Below, one piece after another: positions 34,822-42,572 of a stretch of DNA of 64,000 nt (position 1 is the stretch's first letter; each line of letters starts with the position of its first letter). Position numbers and translations under genes: made by a program. The DNA comes from Roseovarius autotrophicus (GTDB lineage Bacteria; Pseudomonadota; Alphaproteobacteria; Rhodobacterales; Rhodobacteraceae): NCBI RefSeq assembly GCF_018069895.1, contig NZ_JAGQDH010000008.1, positions 62,001-126,000 on the forward strand. The letters are read 5' to 3'. The notes beneath the pieces are model-generated. The model did not search any database, was not told where the DNA came from, and was given only the letters and a program-made list of their open reading frames with translations.

Positions 34822-36096
34822 GTGGCACGAGAAAAGACGACCCGGACGAAAAAGACCGACGACTCCGACGCCGAGGATGCGCGCCTGACAGAGCCGTCAG
34901 CGAACGATGCACCGCAGGACAGCCGCCTCGAGACCATCGCGAAAGAGACGCACGAGGACAGCCCTCCGGCCCCGCAAGAAGACCTTGCCGGCAATGACGC
35001 CGGAACGCAGGACGACGGCGCGCCATCCACAAGCGATACGACAGGGACAGGGCCGGGTGCCGCGCCGGACGGGACTGCGCCGGAAGGGACGGATGACGCT
35101 CAGCCAGCCGAGACGGCCGATACCGTGCCCGCCCCCGTTATGCGCACCGAACAGGTGACGGTGCGCCAGGGCGGGTTCTGGTCGATGCTTTTCGGCGGGA
35201 TCGCCGCCGCCGGGATCGGCCTTCTTGCCGCGCCCTATGTCCTGCCGCCCGACTGGTTCAGGCCGCAGGGGGCCGACGAGGCGCACCTGATCGAGCGCAT
35301 CGCGAAGCTGGAAGGCGACCTGGCAAAGCTGGAGGGCCCCGCCGACCAGGGCGGCGAGATCGACGGGCTGAGCCTGGCGATCACCGATCTCACCGGGCAG
35401 GTCGCCGATCTGGAGGCGCGCGTAAGCGAACTGGCGGCCCGGCCCGTGCCGCAGGCACAATCGGGCGGGTCGCCCGACGAAGCGGTTGCGGCCCTGCGCG
35501 CACAGCTCGAGGCACAGCTTGCCGAGGGCGCGGATCAGATTGACGCGCTGCGTGTCCGCATCGATGCGCTGACCGCCGAGGCCGAGGCGCAGGAGGCCGC
35601 CGCGCGCGAGAGCGCCCGCGCGACCCTGCGGCGCGCGGCGCTGGTGCGGGTGCGGACCGCGCTTGACACCGGAGAGGGTTTTGCGCCCGCGCTGGCCGAT
35701 CTGCGCGCCACCGGCACCGAGGTGCCCGAGGCGCTGACGGCGGCAGCCGGTGCAGGCGTGCCGACCCGTGCCGACCTCGTTGACAGTTTCCCCGAGGCGG
35801 CCCGCGCGGCACTGGCCACCGCCCGCCGCGAGGCGGGCGAGGGCGCTTCGATGACCGGCTTTCTGCGCGCGCAGCTTGGCGTGCGTTCGCTCAGCCCACG
35901 CGAGGGCAACGATCCTGACGCGATCCTGTCGCGCGCCGAGGCGGCGCTGGCGCAAGGGCGGCTTGGCGATGCGCTCGCCGAGATCGAGACCTTGCCCGAG
36001 GGTGCACGCGCCGCGCTGGATGACTGGGGCGCGCAGGCAAGCATGCGGCGCGATGCCCTGGCCGCGGCCGAGGCGCTTTCGGCGGCGATGAATTGA
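34822..36096 (+). CDS. Mic60/mitofilin-like inner-membrane protein
   Basis: A 424-residue protein with the architecture of alphaproteobacterial Mic60 (COG4223): an acidic, disordered N-terminal 110 residues, one membrane helix (119-141, FWSMLFGGIAAAG), a coiled-coil region (about 155-265, LERIAKLEGDLAKLEG-like heptads) and a C-terminal helical mitofilin-type domain. In mitochondria Mic60 forms crista junctions; in alphaproteobacteria it shapes intracytoplasmic membrane. The position between hemD and hemY is the known arrangement. It starts with GTG after GGCGCGCC; no ATG is better placed. hemY follows 19 bp later. Confidence 0.87.
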   Translation: MAREKTTRTKKTDDSDAEDARLTEPSANDAPQDSRLETIAKETHEDSPPAPQEDLAGNDAGTQDDGAPSTSDTTGTGPGAAPDGTAPEGTDDAQPAETADTVPAPVMRTEQVTVRQGGFWSMLFGGIAAAGIGLLAAPYVLPPDWFRPQGADEAHLIERIAKLEGDLAKLEGPADQGGEIDGLSLAITDLTGQVADLEARVSELAARPVPQAQSGGSPDEAVAALRAQLEAQLAEGADQIDALRVRIDALTAEAEAQEAAARESARATLRRAALVRVRTALDTGEGFAPALADLRATGTEVPEALTAAAGAGVPTRADLVDSFPEAARAALATARREAGEGASMTGFLRAQLGVRSLSPREGNDPDAILSRAEAALAQGRLGDALAEIETLPEGARAALDDWGAQASMRRDALAAAEALSAAMN

Positions 36097-36115
36097 GCTT
36101 GAAAGGGCATTTGCC

Positions 36116-37618
36116 ATGCTTTGGTTGATTATTAAGGTAGCTGTTTTCATCACCCTCGTCGGGGCTGCGAGTTTTGGCGCCGCCTACCTGCTGGAACTGG
36201 ATGGCGGGGTGCGCATCGTCATGGCGGGGGTGGAGATCAACCTCACCCCGATCAAGGCGGTGCTGGCGCTCGCGGTCCTTGTTCTCGTGATCTGGCTGCT
36301 GATGAGGCTGGCGGGCATGCTGGTCGCGGTGCTGCGCTTTATCAACGGTGACGAAACCGCGCTTTCGCGCTATTTCGACCGTAACCGTCAGGAAAAGGGC
36401 TATCGCGCGCTGGGCGAGGGGGTTCTGGCGCTGGCTGCGGGTGAGGGCGACAAGGCGATGGCGCAGGCGGCCAAGGCCGAGAAATACCTGCGCAAGCCCG
36501 CGCTTACCGATCTCATCAGGGCGCAGGCGGCAGAGCTTGCGGGCGACAAGGCCGAGGCCGAAGCCGCGTTCAAGCGTCTGCTTACCAATGAGAAAACCCG
36601 TTTTGTCGGCGTGCGCGGCCTGTTGCGGCAAAAGCTTGAGGCCGGCGATATCGACACCGCGCTCAAGCTGGCCAAGACCGCCTTCACGCTGAAGCCCCGC
36701 CATGCCGAGGTGCAAGACACACTGTTGCAGCTACAGGCCGACAAGGGCGACTGGAAGGGCGCGCGCGCCACGCTTGGGGCCAAGCTCAAATACGGCGCGC
36801 TGCCGCGCGACGTGCACAAGCGGCGTGACGCGGTGCTGGCGCTCTCGGAGGCGCGCGACGTGCTCGACGAGGGCAAGAGCATCGAGGCGCGCGAGGCGGC
36901 GATCGAGGCCAACCGGCTCTCGCCCGATCTGATCCCGGCGGCGGTGCTGGCGGCGCGCGGCTATGTCGAGGCGGGCAAACCGGCCAAGGCGGTCCGGGTG
37001 ATCAACAAGGCGTGGCTGATGCGCCCCCATCCCGATCTGGCCGCGGCCTTTGCCGCCATCGAGCCTGACGAGACACCGCAGGCGCGGCTCAAGCGGTTCT
37101 CCAAGCTTCTGAAGGTGCATCCTGACAACCGCGAAACGCGTCTGCTGGAGGCCGAGTTGAACCTTGCGGCCGAGGATTTCCCGGCGGCGCGGCGCGCGCT
37201 CGGCGATCTGGCCGAGGTGGCGCCGGATGCGCGCGCGCTGGCGATCATGGCGGCCGTCGAGCGCGGAGAGGGATCGTCCGATGCGGTGGTCAGGGGGTGG
37301 CTGGCGCGCGCGCTCGGCGCGCCGCGCGGCCCGCAATGGTGCTGCGACAATTGCCAGCATGTCCATGCCGAATGGCGGCCTGTCTGCGAAAGCTGCCATT
37401 CCTTTGATACGCTAAGCTGGCGCGCCCCCGCCGACGGCGTGCTCAGCACGTCGACGGGGCTCGAGATGCTGCCGCTCCTGATCGGGCCGGTGGAGGAGCA
37501 GGAGACCGGGGAAGACGAGGAAGACAGGGAAATCCCTGACGCCGAGGTGATCGAGGACGGGCCCGCAACCGGCGACGACGCCCCGCCGGCACGCGCCGAA
37601 GACGCGCCGCGCCCGTGA
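36116..37618 (+). CDS. hemY: HemY-type TPR membrane protein with C-terminal zinc ribbon
   Basis: A 500-residue protein. Two N-terminal membrane helices (about 3-25 and 45-67) form the HemY_N domain, followed by TPR-like helical repeats (about 90-390). Near the C-terminus is a rubredoxin-like ribbon with cysteines at 410/413 and 424/427 (CDNC, then CESC) inside a tryptophan-rich frame, and then an acidic tail. This layout of N-terminal anchor, TPRs and terminal rubredoxin knuckle recalls LapB/YciM. The name hemY is historical for this family; it is not protoporphyrinogen oxidase. It follows the mitofilin-like gene and hemD. GAAAGGGC lies before the ATG. Confidence 0.87.
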   Translation: MLWLIIKVAVFITLVGAASFGAAYLLELDGGVRIVMAGVEINLTPIKAVLALAVLVLVIWLLMRLAGMLVAVLRFINGDETALSRYFDRNRQEKGYRALGEGVLALAAGEGDKAMAQAAKAEKYLRKPALTDLIRAQAAELAGDKAEAEAAFKRLLTNEKTRFVGVRGLLRQKLEAGDIDTALKLAKTAFTLKPRHAEVQDTLLQLQADKGDWKGARATLGAKLKYGALPRDVHKRRDAVLALSEARDVLDEGKSIEAREAAIEANRLSPDLIPAAVLAARGYVEAGKPAKAVRVINKAWLMRPHPDLAAAFAAIEPDETPQARLKRFSKLLKVHPDNRETRLLEAELNLAAEDFPAARRALGDLAEVAPDARALAIMAAVERGEGSSDAVVRGWLARALGAPRGPQWCCDNCQHVHAEWRPVCESCHSFDTLSWRAPADGVLSTSTGLEMLPLLIGPVEEQETGEDEEDREIPDAEVIEDGPATGDDAPPARAEDAPRP

Positions 37619-37646
37619 CCGGGCGTGATCGGATGATCCGGGCGGG

Positions 37647-39380
37647 ATGGGCCTGACGCTTCGGTCTCTGGCGCTGATGGCGGCGCTTGGCGTCGCCTTG
37701 GCCGTTTTTCTCGTCTCACTCGGCTTTTTCCGCTCGGAGGAAGAGGCCAAGGCGGCGGGTCGGCTCTCGCTTTACCGCAGCACGGTGATTTCCGAGGTCG
37801 AGCGGTTCTCGCATCTTACCTATGTTCTGGCCCGTGACAGCCGGGTGATCGAAACGGCGGCGGGCGGGGCGGTCTCGGTGCTTGATGCCCGGCTTGCCAC
37901 CTTTGCCGCGCGCGCCGGGCTTGACGCGATCTATCTCATGCGGCCCGACGGCGTAACCATTTCCGCCTCCAACGCCGGCACGCCCGAGAGCTTTGTCGGT
38001 CATGATTACGGCTTTCGTCCCTATTTTCAGACGGCGCTCGCGGGTGCACAGGGGCGGTTCTACGGCATCGGGGCGACAACCGGCCTGCCTGGTTATTTCA
38101 TCGCCGATCCGGTGCGTGCGAACGATGGCGGCTTGTTGGGGGTGATCGCCATCAAGCTCGATCTCACTGGGCTGGAAGAGACCTGGCGCAGGGCGGGGGA
38201 ACAGGTGTTTCTGGCCAATCGCGACGGGGTGGTGATGCTGTCCTCGGACCCGGACTGGCGCTATCGCAGCTTGCGCGCCCTGCTCCCGGAACAGCGCGCC
38301 CGGATCGCGCAGGACCGGCAGTTTCCGGGGCAGGATCTCACCCCGCTTGACTGGCGACCCAAGGCAGGCGCGCGCGCCGTGGTCGACGGGGCCGAGCGCA
38401 TTCATCTCTCGGCCCTTGTCGCGCCGCATGACTGGGTGCTGCACTATTTCGCCGATGACAGCGCGGCGGTGACCCGGAGCCTGCTTTCGACCGGGCTCGT
38501 CATGATCCTCACCGGGGCCGGGTTCCTTGTGGCGCAGGTGCGCCGGACGCGGCGGATCGGGGCGGCGCTGCGCCGGTCTGAGGCGGAAGAGGCGCAGTTG
38601 CGCGAAGCCAACGAGCGGCTGGCAGTCGAAATCGAAGAGCGCCGCGCGGCAGAGCGCCGGCTTGAGCGCACGCAGGACGAACTGGAACGCGCAAGCCGCC
38701 TGGCGGCGCTTGGCCAACTGGCGGCCTCGGTCACGCATGAATTGGGCCAGCCGATCGCGGCCATGCGCAATCATCTGGCGGCGGCCGAGATCGGTGGCCA
38801 GCCGCCAGAGCGGATCATGCCGAAGATCACCGGCATCGTTGACCGGATGGAGGCGATCACGCGGCAGCTCAAGTTCTTTGCCCGCGACACCCGCGAGGAG
38901 TTCGGCCCGGTCGATCTGCGCGCGGCGGTGCAGGCGGCGCTGGCCCTGGTGGAGCCGAATATCGCGCGTGTCGGGGCCGAGATATCGCTCGATGCGCCGG
39001 ATCGTCCGGTGCTCGTGCGCGGCAATCAGTTGCGGCTTGAACAGGTGCTGACCAATGTGCTGCGCAACGCCGTGGACGCGGTGGAGGAGTGCGCCGAGCG
39101 GCGGATCGACCTACGCCTCGGGCTGGGGGCTGGCGCGGGCTGGATCGAGGTGCGCGATACCGGGCACGGGCTGGGACAGGCGAGCCTTGACGAGTTGCAG
39201 GAGCCGTTCGTGACCACCCGAGAGAGTGGGCGCGGCATGGGGCTGGGCCTTGCGATCTCGGCCAATATCGTCAAGGCGCATCAGGGTCGGTTGAGCGCCC
39301 GCAATACCGCCAGGGGCGGCGCGCTGTTTCGGATCGAGATCCCGCAAGAAGACATGGAAGATGATCTGAGCGCCGCATGA
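37647..39380 (+). CDS. dctB: DctB, C4-dicarboxylate sensor histidine kinase
   Basis: A 577-residue membrane kinase. One helix (about 5-27), a periplasmic double-PAS/Cache sensor (about 28-280, with the ligand-site text DYGFRPYFQTAL and TGLPGYFIADPV), a second helix (about 270-295), a coiled coil, and a kinase core with H-box HELGQPIAAMRNHL (H364), N-box NVLRNAVDAVEE and G-boxes DTGHGLG and GRGMGLGLAIS. It senses succinate, fumarate or malate and phosphorylates DctD. It overlaps dctD by 4 bp. The transporter genes dctPQM that the pair should control follow on the same strand. Confidence 0.92.
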   Translation: MGLTLRSLALMAALGVALAVFLVSLGFFRSEEEAKAAGRLSLYRSTVISEVERFSHLTYVLARDSRVIETAAGGAVSVLDARLATFAARAGLDAIYLMRPDGVTISASNAGTPESFVGHDYGFRPYFQTALAGAQGRFYGIGATTGLPGYFIADPVRANDGGLLGVIAIKLDLTGLEETWRRAGEQVFLANRDGVVMLSSDPDWRYRSLRALLPEQRARIAQDRQFPGQDLTPLDWRPKAGARAVVDGAERIHLSALVAPHDWVLHYFADDSAAVTRSLLSTGLVMILTGAGFLVAQVRRTRRIGAALRRSEAEEAQLREANERLAVEIEERRAAERRLERTQDELERASRLAALGQLAASVTHELGQPIAAMRNHLAAAEIGGQPPERIMPKITGIVDRMEAITRQLKFFARDTREEFGPVDLRAAVQAALALVEPNIARVGAEISLDAPDRPVLVRGNQLRLEQVLTNVLRNAVDAVEECAERRIDLRLGLGAGAGWIEVRDTGHGLGQASLDELQEPFVTTRESGRGMGLGLAISANIVKAHQGRLSARNTARGGALFRIEIPQEDMEDDLSAA

Positions 39381-40717
39381 CACCGCCCACGACCCCCCGT
39401 ATCCTGATCGTCGAGGATGACAAGGCCATGCGCCTGTCGCTGATCGACCTGCTGGAGGTATCGGGATGGCAGGTCGAGGCGCTGCCGCGCGCCGAGCGGC
39501 TGGCCGGGCGGCTGGCAGAGTTTCAGCCCGATGTGATCCTTTCGGATGTACGGATGCCGGGCATGTCGGGGCTGGACCTGCTCGACAGTCTCGACCGGGA
39601 TCTGTCGCCGCCGCTGGTGCTGATTTCGGCGCATGGTGATATCGCCATGGCGGTGGATGCGATGCAGCGCGGCGCCTACAGTTTCGTCGAGAAGCCCTAC
39701 GAGCCGCGCCGCCTGCTCAACATCCTGCGCCATGCCGCCGATCAGCACGCGATGCGGCGCACGACCGAGCGGCTGAAATCGCGGCTGTTGCAGCTTTCGG
39801 GGCTGGATCGGGTGCTCGCTGGGCGGACGCTCGAGTCAGCCGCCCTGCGCGAGGAGGTGCTGAACCTGGCGCAAAGCGGCGCGGCGGTGATGTTGCAGGG
39901 CGAAACCGGCACTGGCAAGGAACTGGTGGCGCGCGCCCTGCACGATCTGGGGGCTCAGCCCGAGGGGCCGTTTCTCGCGCTCAATTGCGCCGTGCTCGCG
40001 GTCGAGGGTTTCGAGGCCGGGATGTTCGGCATGGCGGGCGGGGCCAGGGGACGGTTGCAGGGCGCGGATGGCGGCACGCTCTTTCTTGATGAATTCTGTT
40101 CCTGCCCGATCCCGGTGCAGGCCAAGCTGTTGCGGGTGATCGAGGACAAGCAGGTGCTGCCACTCGGCGCCGAGGCGCCGGTGCCGCTGCGCTTTCGGGT
40201 AATATCCGCCACCAACGAAGACCCCGCGCAGGCGGTGCGCGAGGGGCGGCTGCGCGCTGATCTGCTCTACCGGCTCAATACCACGGTGATCGCGCTGCCC
40301 ACGCTGCGGCAGCGACGCGATGACGTGATGCTTCTGGCGGCGCGGTTTCTGGATGAGTTCGCCCGCGTCTACGAGACCCGCGCGCCGGATCTCATGCCCG
40401 AGGACAGCGCCGCGCTTCTGGCGCATGACTGGCCCGGCAATGTGCGCGAATTGCGCAGCGTCTGCGAACGTCGGGTGCTCATGGCGCGGCGCGGGGGCGG
40501 CTCGATGGTGCAGGCGCTGCGCCGCGACGCGCTGGCCGATGACGTGCCCGACACGCTGCGCGCCGCCGTGGCGACCTTCGAGCGCGAGCTGATCGCCAAG
40601 GCAATCACCGCGCATGAGGGCCGGATGGAGGCGGTGGCCGAGGCGCTGGGCATAGGGCGCCGCACGCTCAACGAGAAGATCGTCAAGCTGGGGCTGGACA
40701 AGGAGGCTCTGCTGTAG
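39377..40717 (+). CDS. dctD: DctD-type response regulator with AAA+ domain lacking GAFTGA
   Basis: A 446-residue NtrC-family regulator. The receiver (1-120) has D57 in ILSDVRMPG; the AAA+ domain has Walker A GETGTGKE, Walker B GGTLFLDEF and the sensor text VRELRSVCER; the C-terminus is a Fis-type helix-turn-helix (EALGIGRRTLNEKI). The anomaly is in the AAA+ L1 loop. Normal DctD has about 21 residues between FG and GGTLFLDE, including GAFTGA. Here there are 13 (MAGGARGRLQGAD, residues 219-231) and no GAFTGA. As that loop touches sigma-54, this protein may control a sigma-70 promoter instead, as Rhodobacter capsulatus NtrC does. It overlaps dctB by 4 bp. Confidence 0.9.
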   Translation: MTPPTTPRILIVEDDKAMRLSLIDLLEVSGWQVEALPRAERLAGRLAEFQPDVILSDVRMPGMSGLDLLDSLDRDLSPPLVLISAHGDIAMAVDAMQRGAYSFVEKPYEPRRLLNILRHAADQHAMRRTTERLKSRLLQLSGLDRVLAGRTLESAALREEVLNLAQSGAAVMLQGETGTGKELVARALHDLGAQPEGPFLALNCAVLAVEGFEAGMFGMAGGARGRLQGADGGTLFLDEFCSCPIPVQAKLLRVIEDKQVLPLGAEAPVPLRFRVISATNEDPAQAVREGRLRADLLYRLNTTVIALPTLRQRRDDVMLLAARFLDEFARVYETRAPDLMPEDSAALLAHDWPGNVRELRSVCERRVLMARRGGGSMVQALRRDALADDVPDTLRAAVATFERELIAKAITAHEGRMEAVAEALGIGRRTLNEKIVKLGLDKEALL

Positions 40718-40723
40718 TCACCT

Positions 40724-40737
40724 TGCGGATATCCGCA
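40724..40737. promoter_or_regulatory. Perfect palindrome between dctD and dctP
   Basis: TGCGGAT followed at once by ATCCGCA, a perfect 14-bp palindrome 7 bp after the dctD stop and about 100 bp before dctP. Its place beside a two-component regulator and ahead of the transporter operon suggests a DctD operator. No GG-N10-GC (-24/-12) promoter was found by eye in the 122-bp gap. Confidence 0.5.
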
Positions 40738-40839
40738 GGGCGGCTGCCGGGGGGGCGTGCGGTTTTCTTCCTAGTCAGGATGGCCGACATGCCCCAAGAT
40801 AGCGCCCACAAGAATGGATGACATCTGGGAGGATACACC

Positions 40840-41859
40840 ATGAAGAAATATCTCGGCTATACCGCCGTCGCGGCGATCAGTCTGGCCTTTGCCGGCGAAG
40901 CGATGGCCACCGAATGGAATGTCTCGGTCTGGGGCAAGCGGCGGGCCTTTACCGAACATGTGGAAAAGCTGGCCGAGTTGGTGAGCGAAAAGACGAATGG
41001 CGAGTTCACCCTCAACCTGAGCTACGGGGGCCTCTCGAACGAGCGCGAGAACCTTGACGGCATTTCCATCGGCGCTTTCGAGATGGCGCAATTCTGCGCG
41101 GGCTATCACCCCGACAAGAACCCCTCGCTGACCGTGCTGGAACTGCCCTTCCTCGGGGTCGAGACGCTGGAGCAGGAGCGCGCGCTTTCCGAGGCGCTCT
41201 ATGCGCATCCGGCGGTCAAGGCCGATCTCGGGCGCTGGAACGCGCTGGCGATCATGCCCTCGCCCATGCCGCAATACAATTTTGTCGGCACCGGCGACGC
41301 GCCGCGCACGCTCGACGATTACAAGGGCCTGACCGTGCGCGCGCTTGGCGGCATCGGCAAGGCGATGGAGGCCGTGGGCGCTGTGCCCACCTCGATGTCG
41401 GCGACCGAGGTGCGCCAGGCGATGGATAGCGGCGTGGTCAAGGCGGTCAGTTTCGCACCCCACGCGCACATGTCCTTTGCCACCATCGAAACCGCGAAAT
41501 GGTGGACCTCGAACCTCAACCCCGGCACGGTGAACTGCCCGGTGGTGGTCAATACCGACGCACTTGACGCGCTCTCGGACGCGCATCGCGAGGCGCTGCT
41601 TGGCTCGGTCGGCGAGGCGCTCGATCACTATATCGACTACTATCAGAACCAGACCATGGCGGCCTGGGGCCCGGCGCTCTCGGAGCGGGGGATCGAGGTG
41701 ATCGCCTATGATCAGGCGACGCTCGACAGCTTTTCCGGCACGGTGGCCGGACCTGCGGCCGAGGCCTGGATCAAGGACAATGCCGCGCGCGGCCTGCCGT
41801 CGCAGGATATCTATGATTTCGTGACCACGACGCTTGCGGATCTCAAGGCAGGCTCCTGA
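40840..41859 (+). CDS. dctP: DctP, TRAP transporter solute-binding protein
   Basis: A 339-residue periplasmic binding protein. The signal peptide runs to about residue 23 (MKKYLGYTAVAAISLAFAG). The mature part has the DctP-family pattern: VWGKRRAFTEHVEKLAELV, GEFTLNLSYGG, a loop ending LTVRALGGIGKAMEAVGAVPTSM (residues about 160-182, quoted in part) with the arginine that normally pairs with the substrate carboxylate, and late DFVTTTLADL. The substrate is probably a C4-dicarboxylate given dctBD next door, but TRAP binding proteins vary widely. TGGGAGG precedes the ATG. It is first in the transporter operon. Confidence 0.9.
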   Translation: MKKYLGYTAVAAISLAFAGEAMATEWNVSVWGKRRAFTEHVEKLAELVSEKTNGEFTLNLSYGGLSNERENLDGISIGAFEMAQFCAGYHPDKNPSLTVLELPFLGVETLEQERALSEALYAHPAVKADLGRWNALAIMPSPMPQYNFVGTGDAPRTLDDYKGLTVRALGGIGKAMEAVGAVPTSMSATEVRQAMDSGVVKAVSFAPHAHMSFATIETAKWWTSNLNPGTVNCPVVVNTDALDALSDAHREALLGSVGEALDHYIDYYQNQTMAAWGPALSERGIEVIAYDQATLDSFSGTVAGPAAEAWIKDNAARGLPSQDIYDFVTTTLADLKAGS

Positions 41860-41868
41860 GACCGTCCC

Positions 41869-41897
41869 GGCCCGCCGTCACGACGCGGCGGGCCTTT
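41869..41897 (+). terminator. Hairpin between dctP and dctQ (partial terminator)
   Basis: GGCCCGCCG and CGGCGGGCC form a perfect 9-bp stem with an 8-base loop, followed by TTT then CCC. It lies 10 bases after the dctP stop and before the ribosome-binding site of dctQ. Such attenuators are typical where the binding protein is needed in excess over the membrane subunits. Confidence 0.65.
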
Positions 41898-41927
41898 CCC
41901 GTTCCCCGGATATGAAGGAGGCAGCGC

Positions 41928-42560
41928 ATGGCCGGTGCCGCGACTGTCTTTGCCGATAACAGCCTGCTCAGCCGCGCCGATCGCGCGCTTTACCGTGCTG
42001 AACGGTTTCTTGCGCTTCTGAGCGGTATTGCGGTGTTCTCACTCATGGTGCTGGCCGTGGTCTCTGTCGGCGGGCGCAATTTCTTCGGCCAGCCGCTGCG
42101 CGGTTATGTGGACTGGATCGAGCAGATCATGCCGCTCATCGCCTTCATGGGCGTGGCTTATGCGCAGCGTGACGGCGGGCATATCCGCATGGATATCGTC
42201 GTGGGCATGTTGCGCGGGCGGGTGCTGTGGCTTGTGGAACTGATCACGACCTTGGCGGTGCTGGTTCTGATGGTGCTGATGGTCTGGGGAAGTTGGGCGC
42301 ATTTCGACCGGAGTTTCGACTGGAACGCGCCACTCTGGAGCCGTGACAGCAGCATTGATATCGGCCTGCCGATCTGGCCTGCGAAACTGCTGGCCCCGGT
42401 GGCCTTTGCCGTCCTGTCTCTGCGGCTCGCGTTGCAGGCCTGGGGGTTCGGGCGCGCCTTTGTCACCGGGGCAGAGCGGCCCGTGGCTGTGCCGCTGATC
42501 GAGGACGTTGCGACCCAGGCGGCGCGCGAGGCCGCGCATGTCAGCGGGCGCGAAGAATGA
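41928..42560 (+). CDS. dctQ: DctQ, TRAP transporter small membrane subunit
   Basis: A 210-residue protein with four hydrophobic helices in the arrangement of DctQ. VSVGGRNFFGQPLRGYVDWIEQ after the first helix (part of the family motif with R-F-x-x-x-x-x-W-xE) and FMGVAYAQRDGGHIRMDI after the second are clear signatures. Its C-terminal tail of about 35 residues is hydrophilic and cytoplasmic. AAGGAGG is 8 bases before the ATG. It works with dctM, 12 bp downstream, as a sodium-driven importer of the ligand carried by DctP. Confidence 0.91.
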   Translation: MAGAATVFADNSLLSRADRALYRAERFLALLSGIAVFSLMVLAVVSVGGRNFFGQPLRGYVDWIEQIMPLIAFMGVAYAQRDGGHIRMDIVVGMLRGRVLWLVELITTLAVLVLMVLMVWGSWAHFDRSFDWNAPLWSRDSSIDIGLPIWPAKLLAPVAFAVLSLRLALQAWGFGRAFVTGAERPVAVPLIEDVATQAAREAAHVSGREE

Positions 42561-42572
42561 GGGGGCGGATGC

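Noticed and set aside
40718-40839. A sigma-54 promoter (-24/-12) before dctP
   Set aside because: The nearest candidates (TGGC at 40781 and a G-run near 40750) lack the GG-N10-GC spacing.
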